Source of the DNA: Burkholderiales bacterium
GTDB taxonomy: Bacteria > Pseudomonadota > Gammaproteobacteria > Burkholderiales > SG8-39
Direction: 5' to 3'
DNA length: 6,278 bases
NCBI GenBank assembly: GCA_020846575.1
Contig: JADLDQ010000052.1
Coordinates: forward strand, 1 to 6,278
Below are positions 1 to 6,162 of this stretch, in pieces (positions within the stretch are counted from its first letter, which is position 1; every line of letters starts with the position of its first letter). The notes beneath the pieces are model-generated. The model did no database searches and was not told the origin of the DNA. It worked only from the letters and a program-made list of their open reading frames with translations. The position numbers were made by a program, and so were the translations under genes.

Positions 1-369
1 ACCATCGAGGGCACGCAGTGGCTGGCCGGCAACAACCTGCACGTGGACGAGGAGTTTTCCCGCCGCAACATGTTCGGCGGCGTCGTTGGCGACGGCAACC
101 AGACCATCCAGTACCTGTGCCAGGTGATCACCGATTCCCTGCCCTGGGGATCGCTGGTCTCGGGCTACAGCTCGCTGGACGCCAAGCTCACCAACCCGAC
201 CCGGCCCGGCGACGAGGTGGTGGCGAGCGGCAGCATCGTAAAGAAGTTCAGCGAAAACGGCCGCGACTACGTCGTGTGCGAAGTGAAGGCGGTCAAGCGG
301 CAGGACAGCGTCGTGGCGGTCGGGACCTTCAAGGTGCACGTACCGCGCCTTGAGCGCAATGACGGGTGA
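1..369 (+). CDS. MaoC-like hotdog-fold acyl-CoA hydratase/dehydratase homologue, 3' part only
   Basis: The reading frame is open from base 1, so the true start lies outside the window; 122 C-terminal residues are visible. The stretch NNLHVDEEFSRR (residues 11-22) followed by MFGGVVGDG resembles the active-site region of MaoC-type (R)-specific enoyl-CoA hydratases, where the motif is D-x-N-P-x-H and the Asp and His are catalytic. His14 is present here, but the position of the Asp is Ala9. The rest (NPTRPGDEVVASGSIV, then a VVCEVKA strand) fits the second half of a hotdog domain. Family members act on acyl-CoA thioesters in the cytoplasm. The stop overlaps by 11 nt the start of the downstream CoA-transferase (ATGACGGGTGA), implying translational coupling and a shared pathway. 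A GTG at 43 could be read as a start, but it would remove the conserved His, so the gene is treated as truncated by the window edge. It could be a dehydratase, a thioesterase-like protein or an inactive subunit. Confidence 0.8.
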   Translation, partial: TIEGTQWLAGNNLHVDEEFSRRNMFGGVVGDGNQTIQYLCQVITDSLPWGSLVSGYSSLDAKLTNPTRPGDEVVASGSIVKKFSENGRDYVVCEVKAVKRQDSVVAVGTFKVHVPRLERNDG

Positions 370-1570
370 TCCGGCCGGCGACGGAGCGCTCGCCGGCCTG
401 AGGGTTCTCGATCTCGGCCACCAGATCGCCGGGCCCTACTGCGCGCGGCTGCTCGCCGACCAGGGCGCCGAAGTCATCAAGGTCGAACGCCCGGGCACGG
501 GCGACGTGTCGCGGGCGATGGGCCCCTACGCGGGCGGCGAACCGCACCCGGAGAAGTCGCTCACCTTCCTCTACCTCAACTACAACAAGCGCAGCCTCAC
601 GCTGGACCTCAAGAAGGCCGAGGGCCGGCGGATTCTTCTCGCGCTGGCGCAGCAGGCCGACGTGCTGGTCGAGAATTTCGAGCCGCGGGTGATGCCTTCG
701 CTCGGCCTGGACCATGCCGCGCTCTCGGCGGCGAACCCGGGGCTGGTGCTCACCTCGATTTCCAATTTCGGACAGACCGGCCCGCGGCGCGACTGGCGCG
801 GCAACGATCTGATCGACTACGCGCTGAGCGGCATCATGTCGATCTCGGGCACCGCCCTGCGCGAACCGGTGAAGCACGGCTACCACCAGGCCGGCTACGT
901 CGGCGGGCTGGCCGGGGTGATCCCGACGCTCGCCGCACTGCTGATGCGGGACACGAGCGGGCGCGGCCAGCAAGTGGACGTGGCGATCGCGGAGGCGCTC
1001 ACCTCGACCCTGCTGCTCACCGTGCCCTACTACACCTACATGGGCGAGACCCAGACCCGCCGCGCCCCGGTGGGAGACAGCTTCGGCAACTGCGCGCGCG
1101 CGCGCGACGGCTGGGTGGTGGCGCACGCGCCGCGCAGCGGCGAGTGGAACGATTTCTGCGAAGTGGTGGGCGCGCCGCTCCTCGCGGATCCCAAGTTCGC
1201 CACCACGCGCGGCAAGATCGCGCACGCGGCGGAACTGGACCGGCTGCTGGGAGCGGCGCTGGCGAAGCAGGACCGCTTCGCCCTGTTCGAGCACGCCAAC
1301 CGCAAGAAGATCCTGTTCGGCGTGGTGCAGACGCCGCAGGACCTGGCGAACTGCCCGCAGCTCGCCGAGCGCGGTTTCTTCCACGAAATCGATCACCCGG
1401 TCGCGGGGAGGCTGCGCTACCCCGGCCAGACCTTCGAGGGATCCGAGGAAGGGTTCCGCCTGTCGCGCCGTCCGCCGCTGCTGGGCGAACACACCGGCGA
1501 GATCCTCCGCGGGGAACTGGGCTGCAGCGCGGCGGAAGTCGCGCGGCTGCGCGCAGCGGGGGTGGTGTGA
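359..1570 (+). CDS. Family III (CaiB/BaiF) CoA-transferase, catalytic Asp replaced by Gly
   Basis: This 403-residue protein has the full length of a family III CoA-transferase, the family that moves CoA between acyl groups in the cytoplasm (formyl-CoA, carnitine and benzylsuccinate CoA-transferases). Visible family signatures are LRVLDLGHQIAGPYCARLL (residues 14-32), GAEVIKVERPGTGD (36-49), NKRSLTLDLK (76-85), ADVLVENFEP (100-109), SGRGQQVDV after residue 190, and LLGEHTGEIL near the C-terminus. A gap-free comparison with remembered formyl-CoA transferase (ALGDSNSG around Asp169) puts Gly179, codon GGC at 893-895, at the catalytic Asp. One base change from GAC would explain it. The ATG at 359 is chosen because it lies inside the upstream stop overlap and follows GAG at 352-354; a TTG at 350 in the same frame is a weaker alternative. 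It pairs with the next gene, another member of the family that keeps the Asp, so this may be the non-catalytic subunit. Substrate is unknown. Confidence 0.93.
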   Translation: MTGDPAGDGALAGLRVLDLGHQIAGPYCARLLADQGAEVIKVERPGTGDVSRAMGPYAGGEPHPEKSLTFLYLNYNKRSLTLDLKKAEGRRILLALAQQADVLVENFEPRVMPSLGLDHAALSAANPGLVLTSISNFGQTGPRRDWRGNDLIDYALSGIMSISGTALREPVKHGYHQAGYVGGLAGVIPTLAALLMRDTSGRGQQVDVAIAEALTSTLLLTVPYYTYMGETQTRRAPVGDSFGNCARARDGWVVAHAPRSGEWNDFCEVVGAPLLADPKFATTRGKIAHAAELDRLLGAALAKQDRFALFEHANRKKILFGVVQTPQDLANCPQLAERGFFHEIDHPVAGRLRYPGQTFEGSEEGFRLSRRPPLLGEHTGEILRGELGCSAAEVARLRAAGVV

Positions 1571-1593
1571 GCTCGAGGGCGGTCCCGAGGAAG

Positions 1594-1623
1594 AATCCCG
1601 TGGCGCGCAATCCCGTGGCGCGC
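1594..1623 (+). repeat. Perfect 15-bp tandem duplication between the two CoA-transferase genes
   Basis: The unit AATCCCGTGGCGCGC occurs twice, back to back, at 1594-1608 and 1609-1623. It fills much of the 70-nt gap between the first CoA-transferase stop and the second start. The unit contains the self-complementary GCGCGC. No known element is recognised; it may be a replication-slippage duplication in a spacer. Confidence 0.9.
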
Positions 1624-1640
1624 AGCGCCAGGGCGAGCCA

Positions 1641-3101
1641 ATGAGCCCGAAGGACCGCCTCGAGGGCGAATTCGCTTGCGCGCGGCAGGAAGCGGGCGCG
1701 ATGAGCGCGCCGCACCGCACCGAGCGCGAGTCCCTGGCCGCCTCGCGGCTCGGGAAACCACAGGACGAGCACGCGCGGCCGCTGGAGGGCGTGCGGGTGA
1801 TCGACGCGAGCCACGTGTTCGCCATCCCCTACGCGACCGGACTGCTCTGCGACCTCGGCGCGGAGGTGATCAAGATCCAGGCGCACACCCGCGTGGACGT
1901 GATGGCCGCGCACGGACCCTTTCCCGAAAACGCTCCCGGGGACCGGCCCTGGGATCGCGTGGGCAGCCTCAATACCGTCAACCGCGGCAAGCGGGGCCTC
2001 GCGCTCGATTTCACCAAGCCCGCGGGCGTCGAGATCTTCAGGCGGCTCGCCGCGGTGAGCGACGTGGTTGCCGAGAGCTTCACGCCGCGCGTTCTGAAGA
2101 ACCTCGGCCTGGACTACGCATCGCTGCGCGCCCTCAAGCCCGACCTCGTGATGCTGTCCAACACCGGCTACGGGCACACGGGGCCGTGGCGCGAGTGGGG
2201 CAGCGTCGCCACCTCGCTCGAGGCCACCAGCGGCATGTGCTGGCTCTCCGGTTACGAGGACGGCGCCCCCAGCAAGATCGGCCAGTCATACACCGACTTC
2301 CTCGCCTGCTGGAGCGCCGTCTACGCCATTCTCGCCAGTCTGTATCGACGCCGCCGCAGCGGGCGCGGCCAGTGGATCGATCTGTCCATGTACCAGGCGG
2401 GCGCCGCGACCATCGGCCCCCTGATCATGGATTACATGGCCAACGGCCGCATTGCCGCGCGCATCGGCAACCGCCACGAAACCATGGCGCCGCACGGCGT
2501 CTATCCCCGCGCGGGCGAGGATCGCTGGATCGCCATCGCGGTGGGTTCGGATGTCGACTGGCAGGCATTGCGCCGGGTGATGGGCGACCCGGCCTGGGCC
2601 CGCGAGAGCTGCTTCGAAGACATGCCGGGGCGACTGGCACACAGGCAGGCACTGGACCGGGCGCTCGGCGGCTGGACCGCCGGCCGCGACGCCGCGGCCC
2701 TGGCTGCTCTCCTGCAGGCTGCCGGCGTCATGGCGGGCGTGGTCGAGAACGGGCGCGACCTGCTGCACGACGAACAACTGCGCTCGCGCGGCTTCTTCGA
2801 GCGCGTCGCCCACCCGCCGCAGAGCGGCATCGGAACGCGCCGCTACATGGGTAGGCCGTGGCGGCTCTCGGCCACGCCGCTTTCCATAGCGGGTCCCGCA
2901 CCGCGGCTGGGAGAGCACAACCGCGAGATCCTCACGGGCCTCTTGGGCTACTCGCCCGGAGAAGTCGATGCGCTCGAACACGAGGGTGTCATCGGCTGCG
3001 AGATCACCTCCGCCCGCTCGATTCAGCCGCTGCCCCTGGCCGGGATGCGCCGCAACCGGCGCATCGGCGCGCAGGCGGACCCGGACTATCGCGACCTCTG
3101 A
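1641..3101 (+). CDS. Family III (CaiB/BaiF) CoA-transferase, divergent, with catalytic Asp retained
   Basis: The protein has 486 residues from the ATG at 1641. Family core starts near residue 47 (PLEGVRVIDASHVFAIPY). Further signatures are LGAEVIKI (72-79), NRGKRGLALDF (114-124), SDVVAESFTPRVLKNLGLDY (140-159), TGYGHTGPWREW, and SGRGQWIDLSMYQAG. The catalytic Asp aligned to formyl-CoA transferase Asp169 is present as Asp219 (IGQSYTDFLACW, codon at 2295-2297). The usual AGP and ER-x-G-x-GD elements are altered to AIP and IQAHTRVDV. The general pattern reminds me of the benzylsuccinate CoA-transferase subunit type, but this is recall, not a search. There is a roughly 46-residue N-terminal extension and about 35 residues beyond the normal end of the fold. 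The ATG at 1701, preceded by AGGA at 1687-1690, is a good alternative start and would shorten the extension by 20 residues; the ATG at 1641 is preceded by AGGGCGAG. It probably works with the preceding paralogue, as the catalytic partner. Confidence 0.93.
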   Translation: MSPKDRLEGEFACARQEAGAMSAPHRTERESLAASRLGKPQDEHARPLEGVRVIDASHVFAIPYATGLLCDLGAEVIKIQAHTRVDVMAAHGPFPENAPGDRPWDRVGSLNTVNRGKRGLALDFTKPAGVEIFRRLAAVSDVVAESFTPRVLKNLGLDYASLRALKPDLVMLSNTGYGHTGPWREWGSVATSLEATSGMCWLSGYEDGAPSKIGQSYTDFLACWSAVYAILASLYRRRRSGRGQWIDLSMYQAGAATIGPLIMDYMANGRIAARIGNRHETMAPHGVYPRAGEDRWIAIAVGSDVDWQALRRVMGDPAWARESCFEDMPGRLAHRQALDRALGGWTAGRDAAALAALLQAAGVMAGVVENGRDLLHDEQLRSRGFFERVAHPPQSGIGTRRYMGRPWRLSATPLSIAGPAPRLGEHNREILTGLLGYSPGEVDALEHEGVIGCEITSARSIQPLPLAGMRRNRRIGAQADPDYRDL

Positions 3102-3188
3102 AGTGGGGCCTCGTTCGGAGAGACGGAGCGTACTTGGCGGGGCGCCCGGTTGCTCTCGGCAGCCCGCAAGGAAATGTTCAGGAACTTC

Positions 3189-3217
3189 TTGGAAATTCGC
3201 AGGGTTATAGGCATACT
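3189..3217 (+). promoter_or_regulatory. Possible sigma-70 promoter of the lipoprotein gene
   Basis: TTGGAA (3189-3194) and CATACT (3212-3217) are separated by 17 nt. Each matches the -35 or -10 consensus at 4 of 6 bases. The position in a relatively AT-rich patch about 85 nt before the lipoprotein ATG, after a 200-nt gap from the previous operon, supports it. The evidence is motif similarity only. Confidence 0.4.
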
Positions 3218-3220
3218 TCG

Positions 3221-3238
3221 GCTGCGGCATAACGCAGC
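3221..3238 (+). other. Small hairpin in the lipoprotein leader
   Basis: GCTGCG (3221-3226) and CGCAGC (3233-3238) are perfect inverted repeats with a 6-nt loop. No T-run follows, so it is a poor terminator. If the proposed promoter is real, the hairpin lies at the 5' end of the transcript and could stabilise it. Equally, it could be a chance palindrome. Confidence 0.45.
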
Positions 3239-3287
3239 AAAGACGCCCGGAGCACACAGAAAGGCGTCTATTAACAAGATCTTATTC

Positions 3288-3292
3288 AGGAG
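3288..3292 (+). promoter_or_regulatory. Ribosome binding site of the lipoprotein gene
   Basis: AGGAG lies 9 nt before the ATG at 3302. It is the strongest Shine-Dalgarno-like sequence on the + strand here, and it fixes the start that gives an intact lipoprotein signal peptide. Confidence 0.8.
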
Positions 3293-3301
3293 ACAGACAC
3301 C

Positions 3302-3790
3302 ATGAACAGGAACTTCAAGCTGGCGCTTATTTCCGGATCGGTCGCCCTGGGTGTTATGGGATGTGCCGGTCAGCAGTCTGCGATGAAATCGACGCCGTCA
3401 TTCGTGCTGACCACACCCGTGGTAGAGCTTCGTCCGGGCGGCAAGGTGGCCATGTATGGCACCGGCTTTGCACCGAAGCAGGAAGTCATGCTTCTGCTCA
3501 AGGATGCCGGCGGCGGGATGAGCAGCATCGGGGGCGTCCTCAAGCCCGTGCCCGTACCGAACCAGGACGGCGCGTGGGCTGCGGAATGGGACATCTCTTC
3601 CTATGTGCGAGTGATCAGACCCGGCACCGGGATGCTCACCGTAGCCGACAAGGATTTCAAGACGCTGGGTCAGGCGCCGATCGTGTTCGTGGCCGCCCCG
3701 GCGAAACCCGCGCCACAAGCCGCCGCGAAGGGTGCGCCGAAGGCCGTACCGGGAGCGAGACCCGCGGCGGCGACTGCTACGAAGCGCTGA
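3302..3790 (+). CDS. Predicted lipoprotein with an Ig-like (IPT/TIG-like) domain, function unknown
   Basis: This is a 162-residue protein with a short basic N-terminus (MNRNFK), a hydrophobic stretch and a lipobox-like VMGC, placing the lipidated Cys at residue 21. It should be exported and anchored to a membrane. Residues 33-130 carry a beta-rich pattern, with RPGGKVAMYGTGFAPKQEV (44-62) very like the start of IPT/TIG immunoglobulin-like domains. A G-rich loop (70-78), NQDGAWAAEWD (87-97) and an IVFV strand follow. The last 32 residues are Ala/Pro/Lys-rich (AAPAKPAPQAAAKGAPK), probably disordered. There is no catalytic motif. A strong ribosome binding site and its own likely promoter suggest separate transcription from the CoA-transferase operon. 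The stop codon lies inside the first copy of a tandem repeat. The domain call is by pattern only, and the role could be structural or ligand binding at the cell envelope. Confidence 0.85.
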   Translation: MNRNFKLALISGSVALGVMGCAGQQSAMKSTPSFVLTTPVVELRPGGKVAMYGTGFAPKQEVMLLLKDAGGGMSSIGGVLKPVPVPNQDGAWAAEWDISSYVRVIRPGTGMLTVADKDFKTLGQAPIVFVAAPAKPAPQAAAKGAPKAVPGARPAAATATKR

Positions 3791-3848
3791 GCGGCTGTTC
3801 TGCCAGCGCTGAGCGGTTGTTCTGCCAGCGCTGAGCGGCTGTCATGCC
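3783..3848 (+). repeat. Three 22-bp tandem repeats covering the lipoprotein stop codon
   Basis: Three consecutive units start at 3783, 3805 and 3827. Each begins AGCGCTGAGCGG and ends TGCC. Copy 2 differs from copy 1 by one base (C to T), and copy 3 by two adjacent bases (TT... read as TC/CA near 3843-3844). The TGA in copy 1 (3788-3790) is the lipoprotein stop codon. The array runs almost directly into the hairpin at 3850. It matches no family I recognise. Confidence 0.93.
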
Positions 3849-3849
3849 G

Positions 3850-3880
3850 CGCAAGGCAGGGCCGGTGGCCCTGCCTTGCG
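3850..3880. terminator. Strong 14-bp hairpin between convergent genes, possible terminator
   Basis: CGCAAGGCAGGGCC (3850-3863) and GGCCCTGCCTTGCG (3867-3880) are perfect inverted repeats around a GGT loop. The hairpin lies 59 nt after the lipoprotein stop and between convergent transcription units, where a terminator is expected. It lacks a T-run on the + strand (ACCGGG follows) and a clear one on the - strand, so intrinsic termination is not assured. It may stabilise the 3' end of the mRNA instead. Confidence 0.65.
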
Positions 3881-4045
3881 ACCGGGACTGGACGCGCTTG
3901 GCCGGCAAAGGTCGCATGGACTCCGCCGCCGGCCTGGACGACCCGGCGCTGATCGAGGCCCGGGCCGCCCATCGTGGTGAGCGCGCTTGGCGCACGCCCG
4001 TGCGCAATGCGCACGCGCTGAGCCCGCCGGAACTCCGGGACGCCT
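3881..4045. other. Intergenic stretch with one GC palindrome
   Basis: No gene is supported here. The only structure seen is GTGCGC-AAT-GCGCAC at 4000-4014, which can be extended loosely by AGCGCG (3980-3985) pairing with CGCGCT (4014-4019). It lies just downstream of the solute-binding protein gene on the - strand and could help end that transcript, although no T-run accompanies it. Confidence 0.45.
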
Positions 4046-5059
4046 TCAGTCCGCCTTGATGTTCCTCAGCTTGATCACCTTCTGCCACAGAGCCATCTCG
4101 GCCTTCATCAGGGCGGCGAACTGTTCCGGCGAATTGGCCGCGCTCTCGACCCCGCGCGCGGCAAGGCTCTCCTTGAGATCGCGCTCGGCCAGGATGTGGC
4201 GCATTTCCGCGTTGAGGCGCGCGACGATTGGCCGTGGCGTACCGGCGGGCACGAGCAGTCCGTACCAGAACGCGGTGCTGTACTCCCGGTATCCCAGTTC
4301 GTAGGTGCTGGGAACGTCCGGATAACGCGGCGAACGCCGCTCGCCGATGACGCCGAGCACTTTCACCTTGCCCGCACGGATGAACGGCAGCGCCTGCTCG
4401 GCGCTGGCGATGACCAGGGCGGCATCCCCGGTGATCATGGCGCGCACCGCCGCGACCATGCCGTTGTAGGGAATGTGCGTCAGGTCCGCGCCGGTCTCCA
4501 GCCTGAACAGCTCGGCGGCAAGGTGCGCGTAGGTGCCGCTCGGGGGGGATGAGTAGTTGAGTTTCCCGGGGTTCGCTCTGGAGTAGCTCACCAGTTCGGC
4601 GAGCGAGCCGACCGGCACCGAGTGGTTGACCATCAGCATGTTGAAGCCGTAGCCCATCAGCGTCACCGGGTCGAAGTCCCGCAGCGGATCGTACGGAGTC
4701 TGGCGTATGGCGCTCAGGATGAGCAGCGAATTGTTGCCCATCATGATCATGTAGCCGTCCGGGACGGCCTTCGCCACGGACCCGAAGCCGATGATGCCGC
4801 CGGCGCCCGCCCGGTTCTCCACGACCACCGGCTGGCCCAGCCGCTCGGCCAGCCTGGGGCCGAGCTGGCGCCCCATGAGGTCCTGGGTGGTGCCGGCCGA
4901 GTACGGCAGCACCCACCACACGGCCTTGGAAGGGTAGTTCTCGGCGCCGTCGCGCGCGCGCGTCTGCGCCTGGCCGGCGCTCGCCGCAAGGCCGAGCACA
5001 CACGCGAGCAGGAGGCGAGCCGCCGGGCGCCGGCGTTTCGCTTCGCGGATCAGGTCCAC
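4046..5059 (-). CDS. TctC/Bug-family periplasmic solute-binding protein
   Basis: This is a 337-residue protein of normal length for the Bug (Bordetella uptake gene)/TctC family, the periplasmic receptors of tripartite tricarboxylate transporters. These usually bind carboxylic acids. A basic N-terminus (REAKRRRPAAR) and a hydrophobic segment LLLACVLGLAASAGQAQ (residues 16-32) form a Sec signal peptide, with cleavage probably near AGQAQ. Family motifs are WVLPYSAGTTQDLMGRQLG (49-67), GQPVVVENRAGAGGIIGFG (75-93), VPDGYMIMMG, THIPYNGMVAAVRAMITGD (194-212) and RYPDVPSTYELGY. The first motif lacks the common GG before the Asp, and the ligand-loop region reads SSPPSGTYAHLAAELF. The GTG start overlaps the end of the dioxygenase gene by 10 nt with no clear ribosome binding site, so translation is probably coupled. 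No TctA or TctB membrane gene is visible; orphan receptors are common in betaproteobacteria. Ligand is unknown; an aromatic or dicarboxylic acid is suggested by context only. Confidence 0.93.
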   Translation of the reverse strand: MDLIREAKRRRPAARLLLACVLGLAASAGQAQTRARDGAENYPSKAVWWVLPYSAGTTQDLMGRQLGPRLAERLGQPVVVENRAGAGGIIGFGSVAKAVPDGYMIMMGNNSLLILSAIRQTPYDPLRDFDPVTLMGYGFNMLMVNHSVPVGSLAELVSYSRANPGKLNYSSPPSGTYAHLAAELFRLETGADLTHIPYNGMVAAVRAMITGDAALVIASAEQALPFIRAGKVKVLGVIGERRSPRYPDVPSTYELGYREYSTAFWYGLLVPAGTPRPIVARLNAEMRHILAERDLKESLAARGVESAANSPEQFAALMKAEMALWQKVIKLRNIKAD

Positions 5060-6072
5060 AGCCCGAAGGTGTTGGCGTTGCCGGTTCCGGCAAGCGAGCG
5101 ATAGCAGGGGACGTAGTCGATCAGCCTGAACTTCAATCCGGCTTGCGACACCGCGCCCATCACCGCAATCCAGTTCTTGATCTCGGAGGTGCCGGACTGA
5201 TAGAAGTAATCGGGCTGCTGGACGATCGTCTCCTCGTCGCCTTCCTCCATGGCCTTGAGCACGCGCCGGTCCAGTTCCTCGTCGATGACGAAATGGCTGA
5301 AGCCACCGGAGGCGGCGATACCTACCCGCTGCTCGTTACCCCAGGAGCGAATCGCCGCGCCGATCGACTTGCCGAAATTCAAGGCCCGTCTGGCCGAGGG
5401 CTGGTTCGGTCTGAAAAAGCAGTTGATGAAGACCGGCAGCGTGGCCATCTGCGGGCAATCCTTGAGATCGTCGAGGATGCGGTGGTAGTAGAAACCGAAA
5501 GCGTGCGGGATGCCGCTGTCGCCGAACCGCCCTACCGGGGTCTTGCTGGAAACCGACACGTCGAACCCGTCTTCCTTGAGCCGGTCGATGACCTGCTCGG
5601 CGAGTTCCGGGGCGCCCGGGTGCTCCATGTCGCACTCGGCGGGCTCGTTGGCCCACTCGGCGATGGCCACGCCCGCCGGCAGCGCCTCCAGGTGCGCCTT
5701 GCTCGCTTTCTTGTTGAAGACCTTCTGGCCGGTATAGATGGCGAAGGTCGGCATGTTGTCGTGAAGGAAGACCTCGCCCTGGTCGTCGCCGATGATCACG
5801 AGCACGTCCAGTTTGAATTCGGCGATGCGCTTCCCGAGGTAGTCGAGGCACTGCTGGTTCTTCTCGTGCCGGGCGTTCCACACCTCGCGGGTTATCTGCG
5901 TGGCGAGGTTCTCCGCCTTGCGAAGCTCGACCAGTTCGTCGAAAGCGTAGATGCCGTCCCGGTACGGATGCTTGCCGCGCTTGTCCTCGATGGCGCGCAG
6001 GCCCCAGTGTTCCGGGGGCGTGCCGAGCATGGGGCTGTGAGACGAACCTACTCCCAGTACGATCTGAGCCAT
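5050..6072 (-). CDS. LigB-type class III extradiol ring-cleavage dioxygenase homologue
   Basis: This is a 340-residue protein of the LigB family (protocatechuate 4,5-dioxygenase catalytic subunit, gallate-type dioxygenases), which cleave catecholic rings with Fe(II) and O2. The start GVGSSHSPML puts His12 where LigB has ligand His12. SGGFSH gives His260, matching the LigB catalytic His195. SGTSEIKNW gives Glu297, matching ligand Glu242. At the second His ligand (His61, NDHASAF in LigB) this protein reads GDDQGEVF, with Gln98. I recall GDDQ variants in other LigB-like proteins, so this may be a subfamily trait rather than a defect. GIPHAFGFYYHRIL (187-200) may line the substrate site. The ATG at 6072 is chosen because it gives the family N-terminus and follows GGAGAG (+ strand 6077-6082) by 4 nt; an upstream in-frame start near 6201 would add 43 unrelated residues. 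It is the first gene of a two-gene operon with the solute receptor. Substrate is not determinable. Confidence 0.9.
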   Translation of the reverse strand: MAQIVLGVGSSHSPMLGTPPEHWGLRAIEDKRGKHPYRDGIYAFDELVELRKAENLATQITREVWNARHEKNQQCLDYLGKRIAEFKLDVLVIIGDDQGEVFLHDNMPTFAIYTGQKVFNKKASKAHLEALPAGVAIAEWANEPAECDMEHPGAPELAEQVIDRLKEDGFDVSVSSKTPVGRFGDSGIPHAFGFYYHRILDDLKDCPQMATLPVFINCFFRPNQPSARRALNFGKSIGAAIRSWGNEQRVGIAASGGFSHFVIDEELDRRVLKAMEEGDEETIVQQPDYFYQSGTSEIKNWIAVMGAVSQAGLKFRLIDYVPCYRSLAGTGNANTFGLWT

Positions 6073-6162
6073 GGGTCTCTCCGTTGAAGTGAACAGGCCG
6101 CTGCGAAACCCTGCGCTCGCCCTGCGCCGGCCGCGCGCTGAGTATCGTATCCCCGGCAGCAA

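Noticed and set aside
16..24. Possible GTG start at 43 making the left gene complete
   Set aside because: The frame is open to base 1, and starting at 43 would remove the conserved NNLH segment of the hotdog domain, so a truncated gene is the better reading.
1092..1106. Alternating CG tract, possible Z-DNA or repeat element
   Set aside because: It encodes an in-frame part of the CoA-transferase (CARARDGW), and such tracts are expected by chance at this GC content; a similar one occurs near 4950.
329..1825. 498-residue open frame on the - strand opposite the first CoA-transferase
   Set aside because: Its sequence is Arg/Ala/His-rich, without family signatures, and it mirrors a well-supported gene; GC-rich coding DNA commonly leaves such frames open.
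4542..4548. Run of seven G that could indicate a frameshift in the receptor gene
   Set aside because: Family motifs stay in one frame on both sides (KLNYSS before, HLAAELF after), so the reading frame is intact.
3777..5093. 438-residue - strand frame overlapping the solute-binding protein
   Set aside because: It is the receptor gene read in the wrong frame, with low-complexity Arg/Pro/Gly composition; the other frame has a signal peptide and clear Bug motifs.
5143..6087. 314-residue + strand frame opposite the dioxygenase
   Set aside because: It is antisense to a gene with recognisable LigB motifs and shows no family features of its own.
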